From: Saltatorellus ferox
Lineage (GTDB): Bacteria > Planctomycetota > UBA1135 > GCA-002686595
Direction of reading: 5' to 3'
DNA length: 64,000 nt
Assembly: GCA_007751475.1 (NCBI GenBank)
Contig: CP036434.1
Span: 2,046,001 to 2,110,000 of the forward strand
Shown here one piece after another: positions 15,865 to 25,990 of this stretch. The number at the start of each line of letters is the position of its first letter. Position 1 is the first letter of the stretch. The notes beneath the pieces were generated by a model. That model was not told the DNA's origin. It searched no databases and saw nothing but the letters and a program-made list of their open reading frames with translations. Both the position numbers and the translations under genes were made by a program.

Positions 15865-18800
15865 ATGAAGCGAGCCAGCACCGAGATCGAGCCCGGCGGC
15901 GTCGAGGCCGAATTCCAGCGCTTCCGAGACGAGGGTGATCTCGACGCACTGGGGCACGTCTTCGATGCGACGGGCCCCCGGCTCCTCGGCCTCGCCGCGC
16001 GCCTTGCGGCGGACGCCTCCGAAGCCGAGGACCTGGTCCAGGCCACCTTCCTGAAGGCCCTGACCAGCCGAGACCAGTGGGACGCGTCGCGGCCGCTCCT
16101 GCCGTGGCTCGCCGGGATCCTGAGCCATCGCGCCATCGACCAGGGCCGCAGGCGCCGGGTACGGCACGCGCTCCCGCTCCTGGATCCAGACTCGAAGACC
16201 GGCCACGCCGCGGATCCCGCCGCCCAGGCGGCCTTCGAGGATGATCGACGCACGGTTCTGGAGGGCGTCCGCAGGCTGGGCGAGCCCTACCGCGAGCTCT
16301 TGGCCCTTCGGATTACTGATGAACTCGATACGGCGGAGCTCGCGGCCAGGCTCGGTCGATCCGCAGCCACGATCCGCGTGCAGCTCGCCCGCGGCCGCGA
16401 GCGACTGGAGGCGCTTCTTCCCGCGGAGCTCCGGCTCAGCGCGCTCCTGCTCCTCGACCAGGGCTCGGTTCTCGAGGGCGTGCGCGGCCAGGTCCTGAGC
16501 CAGGGGGCCAGCCTTCGCGCCGCCGCGGAGCTGGGGACTTCGCTGGCGGCCCGGCCAGCGACCGCCGCCCTGGGAGGCTGGGCCGGGGCCAAGGTCGCCG
16601 CTGTGGCAGCCATGGCCACGGCGGCGCTCGTCGCTGTCCTCGCGGTCTGGATGACGGCGGATCGAACGGCTCCCGCGGGTGAGCCATTCTCGACCGTCAT
16701 GGCGGGACAGCCCGGCGACCGCGACCCGCGTGCCAGCGAACCACTCGTCGCCGTCGATTCCCCGACGGGCGCACCATCCGAGTCCGCGCTCGCCGGAGGA
16801 GCCGCCGTCCCGGAGGCCGCCACGCTTCGCGTCGAGGTTCAGCGCGAAAATGGCTCTGCTGGGACCCTGGCGCCGGGCGTCGGCGTCTACGTGCGGCGCG
16901 TGGGGGAGACGTGGCTCGGGCACCAGGGCGTGACGGACGAGGAGGGCGTCGCCCTGTTCGCGGACCTGCCCCGTGGGCGCTACCGCGTTTCCCTGGGACC
17001 GGTGAGCGGGCCGCCGACCGAGGTCGCCGTGCTCGAGGCGCGCACGCTCTCCCTCGTCATCCCCGATGGGGTCGACGTGAAGGGCCGCGTGCTCGCCTTC
17101 GACGGGACGCCCGTGGGCGGCGCCCACGTCTATCGCATGGACCGGTTCCATCACGATGCCGCCCAATGGGTGGCGACCACCGGGCCCTCCGGGCAGTTCG
17201 AGGCCGCGGACCTTGCGAGCGGCGTCGAGCTTCTCGCCCGCGCGCCCGGCCACCAGCCGACGGGAGGGAAGCGCTATGGCTTCAGCAACCGCGTTCGTGG
17301 AGTCGCAGGTGCTACCCAGACGATCGACCTCCAGCTCGGTGCGCTCGGCCATTCCCTGGAGGGACGAGTGCTCGGACCCGACGGCCAGCCGGCGCCGTTC
17401 GCCCTGGTCACCATCGCCGTGGACGAGGATGCGCGCAACAACCTCCACGGGATGGAGCCCGGCAGCTTGAGCCGCGAGGATGACGCCACCGGGAGCACGA
17501 AGCCCCAGGACACGGACTCCTTCCTCATACGCGCCGACGCCGAGGGGGTCTTCCGATCCGACGAGGTGCCGCGCGGGACCGTGGCGCTCTTCGCGCGAGC
17601 CCTGGACGATCGTTCACGCATCGGCACCGCGCTCGTTGACGTGGCAAGTGCCGGGGTGACACCTACCCAGGTCTTCTTGGAGCCCGGCGCCATGGTCGTC
17701 GGTCGCGTCCTGGACACTGCCGGCAGGCCGCGGGTCGGGATCGTTCTCGAGGCGAGGTGGGAAGGCACTCCCGCGCTCGGTCATTTCGAATCCGGCTTCG
17801 GGGAGGAGGCTTTCCTCGGCCGAGCGATCAGCCGTTCCGACGGCACTTACAGCATCGTGGGGCTGCTTCCCGGGGAGACCACGCTCCGGATCATCAATTC
17901 GAACGGCGGCGCGCTGCTCAGCAACCGGGTCGAGCTGGAGGATGCGTTCGAGTGGAACCCCGTGATCCCGGTTCATTCCGAACTTCGGGTGCGCGCGGTC
18001 ACCGCGGCGGGGGAGCCACTCGTCGGCTGGCGTGTATGCATCCAAGGGGCCCAGAGTAGGGTTCGGCTCGAAGAGCCATTCCTGACCGACGAGAATGGGC
18101 GCGTTCATTGCCGCGGTCTCGAGGAGGGCGAGAGAGTGATCACGCTCCACGCACCGCCGCAGGGCACGTCCCCGGGCCGCGCGGTTCCGCTGGTTCACAC
18201 CCGAGCCAGACCTTCGGAGGAGGAGGTCGTGCTCGTCTACGACCCAGCCGCAGCCTGCGAGGTCTCAGGCTCCGTGCAACTGCCGGAGCCCACCAGCCCG
18301 CGGGGCAGGGGCGCGAAGGTTCAGCTCATGCTCGAGGACTTCGACCAGCTCGGCGAGCAGTCGCTTTCCGATACCGGCGCGTTCCGATGGAAGTCGCTTC
18401 CAGCAGGCGACTATCGACTCCTGCTCCATGCGCGCGACGCGGGCGTCCCCCGTGATCTGGAGCTCGCGGCGTTCACGCTGGCCCCCGGGGAATCAAGGGA
18501 CCTGGGCGAGTTTCTTCCGGCCCGTGGAACCGTTCTCGTGCTGCACGTCGACGCCGCCGGCCGGGCTTTGCCGGAGGACCGCGACGTCCGCCTGCGCGGG
18601 ACGGGAAGCTGGCGGTTCTCCGGGACGAGCTATCGGCTCTCCCGGCGAAGCGTCGACGAGCCGTTCCGCTCGGAGCCACTCGCACCGGGCGCCTACACCG
18701 TTTTCGTCGACGACGATCGATCTGCCCTCTCGTCGCGGCTCATCGAGATTCAGGCTGGCGCCGAGGAGCAGCAGGAGTTCTGGTCCCTCGATCTCGGTGA

Positions 18801-19146
18801 ACCCGTCGAGCTGGTCATCCACTTCGATCGCGAACCCGACCCCGATGTCGACGTGGTCCGCCCTCGCTGCAAGTCCACCGAGGGGCGCGTGGACCTCACT
18901 CTGTTCAGCGGCGACTCCACCGAACTCTGGGGCCCACGCATCACGGAACCCTACGACATGCCGGGCCAGAAGGTCCTGACGATTCGGCGCCCCATGCAGC
19001 CCGGCCTCTATCACCTGTGGGTCGAGGACGAACGCTTCGACGGGTGGGACAAGTCCTGGGCCACGGTCGACTTCGCGGTCACCGAGGGGGCCTTGAACCG
19101 GGTCGAGATCCACCTGAGCGAGCCCCTCCCGCCGCGGGCCCGCTGA
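15865..19146 (+). CDS. ECF-type sigma factor fused to a membrane helix and a large extracytoplasmic carboxypeptidase-regulatory-like region
   Basis: A 1,093-residue protein. Residues about 15-97 are sigma-70 region 2 (EAEDLVQATFLKALTSRDQW, WLAGILSHRAIDQGRRRR). Residues about 126-185 are region 4 with its helix-turn-helix (TAELAARLGRSAATIRVQLARGRERLE). A hydrophobic helix lies at about 243-263 (VAAVAAMATAALVAVLAVWM). The remaining 820 residues are a series of beta-sandwich modules of the carboxypeptidase-regulatory type, with recurring GRVLxxDGxPV and YRVSLGP patterns (about 395-470, 490-600, 605-690, then further repeats). This predicts a membrane-tethered sigma factor whose outside portion senses a signal or binds surface material. 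No separate anti-sigma gene is adjacent. It is convergent with mfd, 4 bp apart. Confidence 0.88.
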   Translation: MKRASTEIEPGGVEAEFQRFRDEGDLDALGHVFDATGPRLLGLAARLAADASEAEDLVQATFLKALTSRDQWDASRPLLPWLAGILSHRAIDQGRRRRVRHALPLLDPDSKTGHAADPAAQAAFEDDRRTVLEGVRRLGEPYRELLALRITDELDTAELAARLGRSAATIRVQLARGRERLEALLPAELRLSALLLLDQGSVLEGVRGQVLSQGASLRAAAELGTSLAARPATAALGGWAGAKVAAVAAMATAALVAVLAVWMTADRTAPAGEPFSTVMAGQPGDRDPRASEPLVAVDSPTGAPSESALAGGAAVPEAATLRVEVQRENGSAGTLAPGVGVYVRRVGETWLGHQGVTDEEGVALFADLPRGRYRVSLGPVSGPPTEVAVLEARTLSLVIPDGVDVKGRVLAFDGTPVGGAHVYRMDRFHHDAAQWVATTGPSGQFEAADLASGVELLARAPGHQPTGGKRYGFSNRVRGVAGATQTIDLQLGALGHSLEGRVLGPDGQPAPFALVTIAVDEDARNNLHGMEPGSLSREDDATGSTKPQDTDSFLIRADAEGVFRSDEVPRGTVALFARALDDRSRIGTALVDVASAGVTPTQVFLEPGAMVVGRVLDTAGRPRVGIVLEARWEGTPALGHFESGFGEEAFLGRAISRSDGTYSIVGLLPGETTLRIINSNGGALLSNRVELEDAFEWNPVIPVHSELRVRAVTAAGEPLVGWRVCIQGAQSRVRLEEPFLTDENGRVHCRGLEEGERVITLHAPPQGTSPGRAVPLVHTRARPSEEEVVLVYDPAAACEVSGSVQLPEPTSPRGRGAKVQLMLEDFDQLGEQSLSDTGAFRWKSLPAGDYRLLLHARDAGVPRDLELAAFTLAPGESRDLGEFLPARGTVLVLHVDAAGRALPEDRDVRLRGTGSWRFSGTSYRLSRRSVDEPFRSEPLAPGAYTVFVDDDRSALSSRLIEIQAGAEEQQEFWSLDLGEPVELVIHFDREPDPDVDVVRPRCKSTEGRVDLTLFSGDSTELWGPRITEPYDMPGQKVLTIRRPMQPGLYHLWVEDERFDGWDKSWATVDFAVTEGALNRVEIHLSEPLPPRAR

Positions 19147-19150
19147 ACCC

Positions 19151-22100
19151 TCACGCCGCCGCGATCTTCTCCAGCCACGTCACCGCCTTCTCCGGCTTTC
19201 CGTGCAGGTGCGCGGGGAGCACGAGGTGCGCCACGCCCGGCTTGATCCGGCGCAGGTCGATGCGCTGGCGGCCAGCGGCCCTCGCTCCGCCCGCGAACAG
19301 GTGCTCGAAGGCCACCGCGTCCGTGTACTGGATCACGTAGCGATCGTCGTGCCAGGCCACGTGGCGGATGCCCGAAGCGTCCATCGGGATCTTCAGGGTG
19401 AAGAGACGCAGGAGCTCTTTGGCCTGATCCGGCGCGCGGCCGTAGCGATCGACGAGGCCCTTGAAGGCGTCCTTCAGCACATCGATCTCGTCGGCCTGGG
19501 AAAGCAGCCGAAGCGCATCGAGTCGCTCGTCCGGCTTCGCGATCCAGTCGTCGGGCAAGAACGCGCGCAGGCCGACCTCCAGCTCGCAGCCCGCCTCGGT
19601 TTCCTCGAACCTGGGCTTCTGGCGATCGGCGGCCTCGCCGGACGAGAGCCGCTCGACCGTCAGCTTCAGGAGCCGGCAGTACATGTCGTAGCCGATCGCC
19701 GCGATGTGCCCCGACTGCTGGGGCCCGAGCACGTTGCCCGCGCCGCGCAGCTCGAGGTCCTTCACCGCGATACCGAAGCCCGCGCCGAGGTGGTTCATTT
19801 CCTCGAGGGCCTTCAGTCGATCGCGCGCCTGGCTCTTCAGCGGCTTGTGCTTCTCGACGAGCAGATAGCAGAATGCCTTGACGCTGCCGCGGCCGACGCG
19901 GCCGCGCAGCTGGTGCAGCTCGGCGAGGCCGAAGTGGTCGGCATCGTCGACCATGATCGTGTTGGCGGTCGGCACGTCGACGCCGTTCTCGATGATCGTC
20001 GTGGCGACGAGCACGTCCGCGTCGCCCCGGCGGAACGACTCCATGACGTTGCGTAGCTCCGGCGCCGGCATCTGACCGTGGCCGATCGCGAACCGCGCCT
20101 CGGGCACGAGCGACCGCAGCTTCGCCGCGGTCTGCTCGATCGACGTCACGCGGTTGTGCAGGAAGAAGATCTGCCCGCCGCGGTTCAGCTCGTGCCGGAA
20201 CGCCTCGACGATCATGTCGTCGTCCTCGCGGTACCCGAGCACGGTGTCGATCTCCTGGCGACCCGGCGGCGCCTCGTTCAGCGCGGAGATGTCGCGGATG
20301 CCCGAGAGTGACATGTGCAGCGTCCGGGGGATCGGCGTCGCCGTCAGGGTCAGCATGTCGACGTTCGCCCGGAGCTTCTTGAAGTGCTCCTTGTGCGTCA
20401 CGCCGAAGCGCTGCTCCTCGTCGATGATCACCATCCCGAGGTTCTTGAACTTGACGTCCTTGCCGAGGATCCGGTGCGTGCCGATGACGACGTCGACGCC
20501 GCCGCTCGCGAGGCCCGCCACCGTGTCCTTCTTCTCCTTCGGCGTCGTATAGCGCGACAGCCCGCGGACGACCATCGGGAAGTCCGCCATGCGCGTGCGA
20601 AACGTGTTCAGGTGCTGTTCGGCGAGGATCGTGGTCGGCACGAGCACCGCGACCTGACCGCCGCCCGAGACCACGCGGAACGCCGCGCGCACCGCCATCT
20701 CGGTCTTGCCGAAGCCGACGTCTCCGCAGAGGAGCCTGTCCATCGGACGCTCCGACTGGAGGTCGCGCGCCATCTCGATCGTGACCTCGGCCTGGTCCGC
20801 CGTGTCCTCGTAGGGGAACTCGTCGAGGAACTGCTGGACGAGTTCCGGATCCCCGGTCCACGCGTCCCGCTTGCGAAGCTGGCGCTTCGCCTGCACCTCG
20901 ATCAGCTCGGACGCGAGGTCGAACAGCCCCTGCTCGACCTTCTCCTTGCGCTTGCGGAACGCATTGCCGCCGATCTTGTCCAGCGCGAGCCCGGCGCCGC
21001 CGGCGCCAATATAGCGCTGGACCATGTCGATCCGGCTCGCGGGCACGTAGAGCGAAACCTCGCCGGCGAACTCGAGGTGCAGGTGCTCCTCTTCGCCCGT
21101 CCCGCGCGACATGCGCTTGAGCCCGCGGTAGCGACTCAGGCCGTGGACGGCGTGCACGACGAGATCGCCGGGCCGCAGCTCGAAGAAGCTCTGGAGCGCG
21201 CGGACCTTGTGCTGGTGCGCCCGGGACGACGCCTTCTTGCGCGCGCCGAGCGTGCCCTTGAGTTCGTGGCTGCCGACGATGAGCAGGTTCCAGGGCGGCG
21301 CGCGGAAGCCGCGGCTGACGTAGCCCGTATGCAGCTCGAGCCCCGTGACGCCAGCTTTCTCGAACTGCGCGCCCATGCGGTCGCGCTCCGCGTCGGTGAG
21401 GCAAGCGACGATGACCCGCGTGCCGCCTTCGGCGAGCTGGCTCAGCTCGGGGGCCGCCGCCGTCACGCCGGAACTCAGGCCCTGGACCGAGCGCGTATCG
21501 AGGGAGAGATCGTCGCCCGGCAGACTCTGGAGTTCCAGGATCGTGCGGCGGCTGAGACCCTTGTCGAGCACGCGTAGCGCGCGCTCGTACAGGGGCGACT
21601 GGATCCTCAGCGAGCTCGCCTTCTCGTCGATCCGCAGCGGCTCGATGCGAATCACGAGGGCGTTCTCGGGCAGGAGATAGATGACGGGCGAGCCGTCGCC
21701 GTCCTCCAGCGTGCCCGAGTCGCTGGCGAGGCAGACCTCGATCGCCTCGTGCTTCGCGGTCGAACGCTGCTCCTCGGGATCGAAGGTCCGGAGGCTCTCG
21801 ATCTCTTCCTCGAACATCTCGATGCGGAGCGGCTCCTCGCTCGCGAACGGAAAGATGTCGAGGATGTCGCCGCGCAGGCTGACGTGGCCCGCGAGCTCCG
21901 CCAGCGGCTCGCGCGTGTAGCCCGCGCGGATGAGCCGGTTGAGCAGCGCCTGGACATTGAGGACCGCGCCGACCTTCAGCGACACGAATTCGGCCTGGAG
22001 GTCCTTGAGCCTCGGCACGGGTTGAAGCAGGGACAGCACCGACGCCACGATCACGTCGGGCCGCGCATCCACGGGCCCCGCGAGGTTCTGGGCCATCTGC

Positions 22101-22474
22101 AGGCGCAGGCGGATCGACGTCGCGTCCGCGTGGCCCTTGCGTGCTCCGCCCTCCCGCGCCGGGAACTGGGAGCTTCCGACGCCGAAGGCCGCGAGGTCGA
22201 AGACGAACGACTCGGCCTCGCCGTCCGTCGAGGCGATGGCGACCACGGGGCGACCGATCTCGCGGATCAGCTGCGCCGCGACGAATCCCTGGGCGCCACC
22301 CCAGACGTTGCCGATGGACACGGATCCCTTGCGCTCCAGCGCTCGCAGGATGCGCGTCTTCTCGGAGGACGGGAACGCGAGTTCCGACGCGTCGACCAGG
22401 ACCGTGCCGGCCTGGGACGCGCCTTCGCTTCGGTCGGCGTTCTTGGCCGAGGTATCGACGAGGCTCTGGGACAT
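19151..22474 (-). CDS. mfd: Transcription-repair coupling factor Mfd
   Basis: An ATP-dependent translocase that removes stalled RNA polymerase at lesions and recruits UvrA. Start at ATG 22474 (MSQSLVDTSAKNADRSEG) gives 1,107 residues, close to the usual 1,150. The open frame upstream would overlap rnc and was rejected. The N-terminal half has the UvrB-like module (ISTDGEAESF-type region, LRGDILDIFPF, EPLRIEMFEEEIESLRTF) and the RNA-polymerase-binding CarD-like domain (LRPGDLVVHAVHGLSRYRGL). The motor has CGDVGFGKTEMAVRAAF (Walker A), DEEQRFGV (Walker B) and TATPIPRTLHMSLSGIRD (motif III). It is followed by the RecG-homology TRG region (QLRGRVGRG) and a C-terminal autoinhibitory domain. It lies 55 bp downstream of rnc, same strand. 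Confidence 0.97.
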   Translation of the reverse strand: MSQSLVDTSAKNADRSEGASQAGTVLVDASELAFPSSEKTRILRALERKGSVSIGNVWGGAQGFVAAQLIREIGRPVVAIASTDGEAESFVFDLAAFGVGSSQFPAREGGARKGHADATSIRLRLQMAQNLAGPVDARPDVIVASVLSLLQPVPRLKDLQAEFVSLKVGAVLNVQALLNRLIRAGYTREPLAELAGHVSLRGDILDIFPFASEEPLRIEMFEEEIESLRTFDPEEQRSTAKHEAIEVCLASDSGTLEDGDGSPVIYLLPENALVIRIEPLRIDEKASSLRIQSPLYERALRVLDKGLSRRTILELQSLPGDDLSLDTRSVQGLSSGVTAAAPELSQLAEGGTRVIVACLTDAERDRMGAQFEKAGVTGLELHTGYVSRGFRAPPWNLLIVGSHELKGTLGARKKASSRAHQHKVRALQSFFELRPGDLVVHAVHGLSRYRGLKRMSRGTGEEEHLHLEFAGEVSLYVPASRIDMVQRYIGAGGAGLALDKIGGNAFRKRKEKVEQGLFDLASELIEVQAKRQLRKRDAWTGDPELVQQFLDEFPYEDTADQAEVTIEMARDLQSERPMDRLLCGDVGFGKTEMAVRAAFRVVSGGGQVAVLVPTTILAEQHLNTFRTRMADFPMVVRGLSRYTTPKEKKDTVAGLASGGVDVVIGTHRILGKDVKFKNLGMVIIDEEQRFGVTHKEHFKKLRANVDMLTLTATPIPRTLHMSLSGIRDISALNEAPPGRQEIDTVLGYREDDDMIVEAFRHELNRGGQIFFLHNRVTSIEQTAAKLRSLVPEARFAIGHGQMPAPELRNVMESFRRGDADVLVATTIIENGVDVPTANTIMVDDADHFGLAELHQLRGRVGRGSVKAFCYLLVEKHKPLKSQARDRLKALEEMNHLGAGFGIAVKDLELRGAGNVLGPQQSGHIAAIGYDMYCRLLKLTVERLSSGEAADRQKPRFEETEAGCELEVGLRAFLPDDWIAKPDERLDALRLLSQADEIDVLKDAFKGLVDRYGRAPDQAKELLRLFTLKIPMDASGIRHVAWHDDRYVIQYTDAVAFEHLFAGGARAAGRQRIDLRRIKPGVAHLVLPAHLHGKPEKAVTWLEKIAAA

Positions 22475-22529
22475 CGGTAAGTCGCTGGGGCCGTGGCGCG
22501 GCCTGGGGTGGGATTCGGGGGGAGCCGAA

Positions 22530-23210
22530 TCAGGGGCGGGCGTCGTAGCCCAGATGCAGCAGCCCCTCATAGGCCGCCCAGTGCTCCGCTTCCTTCATCG
22601 TTCGGCCCCAGGCGCTCGGAAACGTCTGGCCGCCCGCGTGGGCCGCGACGAGGAAGGCGCGAGAGTTCGCGTCGCCGCAGGTGCGGATGACCTTGTAGGA
22701 CGGCGGGCCGCTGAATTTCTGCTGGCAGACTTCCTGAAAGGCCTGCTTCGGGAGCGCCTCGCCGCCGCGCTCTCGGGCCGCGCTGAGCTCCGGTCCGAGC
22801 GTATCGAGGACGAATTCCCGCGCCGGGCCGAGGCCGCCGTCCAGGAAGATCGCGCCGACCACGGCCTCGTAGAGATTGGCGAGGACCGAGCGCGAGAGCG
22901 CCTTGCGATTGAGTCCGCGGCCGATCCGGGCGCGCTGGGGGAGGCCGATGCGCTCGGCGGCGCCGGCCAGCGCCTTGCGCGAGACGACCTGGGCCTTCAT
23001 CTCCGTGAGGGCCCCCTCGTCGTAGCGGGCTCGGTCCCCGAACAGCGACTCGGCGATCACGAGGTCGAGGACCGTATCGCCCAGGAACTCCATGCGCTCG
23101 TTGTCGCGGCGCCCGAGCCCGTCGCTGACGCCGGCGGAGGCGTGGGTGAGGGCCAGCTCGGCGAGGCTCTCGTCCTCGAATCGGTGGAAGGGGTCCAGTG
23201 GGTTGCTCAA
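22530..23210 (-). CDS. rnc: Ribonuclease III
   Basis: A double-strand-specific endoribonuclease for rRNA and mRNA processing, 226 residues. The signature NERMEFLGDTVLDLV (about 38-52) supplies the catalytic Glu/Asp. NLYEAVVGAIFLDGG (about 112-126) supplies the second metal-binding acidic residue. A C-terminal double-stranded-RNA-binding domain follows (about 155-224, with AFQEVCQQKF at its start and WGRTMKEAEHWAAYEGLLHL as the final helix). It is divergent from the ABC exporter genes and probably co-transcribed with mfd. Confidence 0.96.
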   Translation of the reverse strand: MSNPLDPFHRFEDESLAELALTHASAGVSDGLGRRDNERMEFLGDTVLDLVIAESLFGDRARYDEGALTEMKAQVVSRKALAGAAERIGLPQRARIGRGLNRKALSRSVLANLYEAVVGAIFLDGGLGPAREFVLDTLGPELSAARERGGEALPKQAFQEVCQQKFSGPPSYKVIRTCGDANSRAFLVAAHAGGQTFPSAWGRTMKEAEHWAAYEGLLHLGYDARP

Positions 23211-23343
23211 GGGGAGGAGGCGCTCGCGCCTACCGGGGAGGATACCGCCCGGCGAGGCGGGCCGGGCAGGCGCCTCCGCGGTTCGAATTCAGAATCCCGG
23301 GAGATTCGCGAAGGGATCCTCGCAGCGGGCACACTGATCCCAC

Positions 23344-24294
23344 GTGAAAAGCCCAGCCCCACCCCAGCGTTCTGCCCTAGGCCCCGGCACAGGCCCCGGC
23401 ACAGGCCTCGCCCTCGAGGTTTCCCATCTCTCCAAGTCCTTCGGGCCGACGCAGGCCGTTGCTGATATGAGCCTCCGCGTCGCACGGGGCGAGTCGATCG
23501 GCCTCCTCGGCCCCAACGGTGCCGGAAAGAGCACGACCCTTCGGATTCTTTCCACCCTGCTCCAGCCCGACGGCGGCGAGGTCTCCGTCCTTGGATTCGA
23601 TCCGCGAACCCACGGGGCCGAGATTCGTGCCTCCATCGGAGTCGTGCCCCAGGACATCGCGCTCTACGGAGCCATGAGCGCGGCCGAGAATCTCGCGTTC
23701 TTCGCGGAACTCGCCGGTGTCCCGCGGGCCAGGATCCAGGAACGAGTCGACCGGGCGCTGGAGACCGCGGGGCTGACGGAGCGCCGCCGTTCCCGCGTCT
23801 CCGAGTTCAGCGGCGGGATGAAGCGCCGCCTGAACCTCGTCGCGGCGCTGCTGCACGAGCCCGAACTGATCTTCCTGGACGAGCCGACCGCCGGGGTCGA
23901 TCCCCAGTCGCGCAACCACATCTTCGAGCAGGTCGAGCGGCTGCGCGCGGAGTCCGGAGTGACGCTCATCTACACGACGCACCAGATGGGGGAGGTCGAG
24001 CGCCTCTGCGACCGGATCGTCATCATGGATCGCGGGCGCTCTGTCGCCGACGGTTCGCTGAAGGAGCTTCAGGGGCTGGACGCCGTTCAGCGGGAGACCG
24101 CGCCGCGGCTGCGGCTGCAGGATGACCGCGATCTGGAGCGAGCCGCCGCGCTCCTCCGCGAGCACGGCATCGAGTTCGCCGCCGAGAGCGGTTCAGCGGA
24201 TCTCGAGTCGATCTTCCTCGGTCTGACGGGGCGCGCGCTCCGGGACGGCGACGAGGCTCTCCAGGGCGCTGACGCGACGGAGGTGCGGGCGTGA
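23344..24294 (+). CDS. ABC transporter ATP-binding protein (ABC-2 exporter type)
   Basis: A 316-residue cytoplasmic ATPase starting at GTG 23344. Visible motifs are Walker A GPNGAGKST (about 57-65), the Q-loop VVPQDIALYG, the signature FSGGMKRRLNL, Walker B LIFLDEPTAGVDPQ, and the H-loop in TTHQMGEVERLCD. It belongs to the drug/Na+ exporter-like (DrrA/NatA) group. The first 20 residues are a Pro-rich extension containing a duplicated GPGTG element, and the true start could be slightly further downstream. It overlaps the permease start by 4 bp (GTGA), showing translational coupling. Confidence 0.93.
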   Translation: MKSPAPPQRSALGPGTGPGTGLALEVSHLSKSFGPTQAVADMSLRVARGESIGLLGPNGAGKSTTLRILSTLLQPDGGEVSVLGFDPRTHGAEIRASIGVVPQDIALYGAMSAAENLAFFAELAGVPRARIQERVDRALETAGLTERRRSRVSEFSGGMKRRLNLVAALLHEPELIFLDEPTAGVDPQSRNHIFEQVERLRAESGVTLIYTTHQMGEVERLCDRIVIMDRGRSVADGSLKELQGLDAVQRETAPRLRLQDDRDLERAAALLREHGIEFAAESGSADLESIFLGLTGRALRDGDEALQGADATEVRA

Positions 24295-25466
24295 ACTTCA
24301 CCACCGCATGGGCCCTCGCCCGCAAGGACCTGCGCCTCTTGATGCGCGACCGGACGGCTCTCTTCTTCGCGTTCGCGCTGCCGCTTGTCCTCGCTTCGGT
24401 GATGGGGTCGGCGCTCGGGTCGGCCATGTCCGGTGGGGGCGGAGGCAGCTCCACGTCCGGTCCGAGGAAGATGGCTATCGCCATCGAGGACCGCGCGCAA
24501 AACGAGTCGAGCCGCGCGCTGCTCGAGCGGATCGGTGCCTCCGAGGGACTCGAGTTCGAAGTCGTCGAGGACGCGGAGCGCGCCGTCGCCAACGGCGATC
24601 AGGCGAACGGCCTCGTCATCGGCGAGTCCTACGGAAAGCCAGGCGCCAAGGGGCTGGAACTCTTCCGCGACCCCGCCCGGCAGATCGCCTCCCAGGTGGT
24701 CGTGTTCCAGCTCGTGCCGCTGGTGATGGGCGCGTCCTACGGGGACAGCTTCGGGAAGATGGCGACCGCCGATGGGCTCACGGAGATGCTCGGGCTGACG
24801 GTGCACGACCTGAAGCCCAAGGCGCGAGGCGGCGTTCCGCGCAGCGCGGGGGAGAGCCACGCGTTCGCCTCGATGGCGGTCATGATGCTCCTCTTCAATC
24901 TGGTGGCCGCCGCAGGAACCCTCCAGGACGAGCGCGCCGAGGGAACCCTCGATCGTTTGCGCTTGACCCCGTCCGCAGGCAGCTCCGTTCTCCTGGGCAA
25001 GACCCTCGTCACGATGACGATGGCCGTCGTGCAGCTGATCGTGCTCTTCGCGTTCGGAACGATCGTGTACGAGATCCCGGTCATGGAGCACCTGCCGGAG
25101 ATCGCCGTGATCTCGCTCGTCTGGGCCTCCACCGCGTCGGCGCTGGGGCTTCTCTTTGCGACCGCTTGCTCGACCCGCAAGCAACTGGAGGGCCTCTCGA
25201 CGCTCGTGATCCTCGGCATGAGCGCAGTGGGCGGCGCGTGGTTCCCGAGGGAGATCACGCCCCAGTGGTTCCAGACGGCGGGTCTCGTGACGCCGGTGGC
25301 CTGGGCGATGGACGCCTACGAGGGCGTTCTTTGGTACGGCAAGTCGTTCGCCAGCACGGCGGATCTGGACGGCATCGGCCTGAAGCTGGTGGTGCTCATG
25401 GGCTATGGTGTCGTGCTCTTCGGCGTTTCGGTCCTGCTCTACCGGAGAAGGTTCATGCGCGCGTGA
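24291..25466 (+). CDS. ABC-2 type exporter permease
   Basis: A 391-residue membrane partner of the preceding ATPase, starting at GTG 24291 inside the ATPase stop region. It has one N-terminal helix (TALFFAFALPLVLASVMG, about 22-40). A large extracytoplasmic domain follows (about 45-195), then five C-terminal helices (from AVMMLLFNLVAAAGTLQDER to LVVLMGYGVVLFGVSVLLY). This is the layout of ABC-2 permeases of the DrrB/NatB/YhaP type. The FQTAGLVTPVAWAMDAYEGVLW motif near the end is typical. The substrate cannot be inferred. The gene is followed by the giant inverted-repeat region. Confidence 0.92.
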   Translation: MNFTTAWALARKDLRLLMRDRTALFFAFALPLVLASVMGSALGSAMSGGGGGSSTSGPRKMAIAIEDRAQNESSRALLERIGASEGLEFEVVEDAERAVANGDQANGLVIGESYGKPGAKGLELFRDPARQIASQVVVFQLVPLVMGASYGDSFGKMATADGLTEMLGLTVHDLKPKARGGVPRSAGESHAFASMAVMMLLFNLVAAAGTLQDERAEGTLDRLRLTPSAGSSVLLGKTLVTMTMAVVQLIVLFAFGTIVYEIPVMEHLPEIAVISLVWASTASALGLLFATACSTRKQLEGLSTLVILGMSAVGGAWFPREITPQWFQTAGLVTPVAWAMDAYEGVLWYGKSFASTADLDGIGLKLVVLMGYGVVLFGVSVLLYRRRFMRA

Positions 25467-25990
25467 GTTCCCGGCGTGCAACCTCAGTTCGATGGAGACG
25501 TAAGCTCTCGGGAAACTGTGGGGAACAGTCTGGGACGGTTGGAGTTCCTGATGATTCACCTCGCGCTCTCTGCGTCCGCCAGGACGCCCGGGCCTCGCTC
25601 GGCCCCCGCAGGGGGCTGAGCCGCCCGCGCGAGGCTCGCCCTCGCGGCCCGTCCGGCGAGGACGCCGTGCGGCGAGCACGCCCGCGCGGCGAGCGCGCCC
25701 GTCCGGCGAGGACGCCTGCGCGGCGAGCGCCACGCGATGCAATCGCTATTTCGCCGTCAGGCGAAATGCCAGAGATACTGCGCGCTGTTGCAGCAATCGC
25801 CCGGTTCGGCATTCGATGCCTTGGTCGCAGTCCCGACCGCCGACCGCCGCCGGTGCCGACTTCTCGACACAGGCCTCCCGACAAAGACTGCCTGCCGTTC
25901 GCGCGAAGCGCCGAACGCGTGGGCTGAGGCTTACCGCTGCAGGCTTGCGGGTTGCCCGCTGGAGCGCTCGCCCGTCAGGGCGGGCTGGGC

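Noticed and set aside
24087..25742. Minus-strand open frame covering the exporter permease
   Set aside because: Shadow frame: no domain pattern, and it runs into the inverted repeat.
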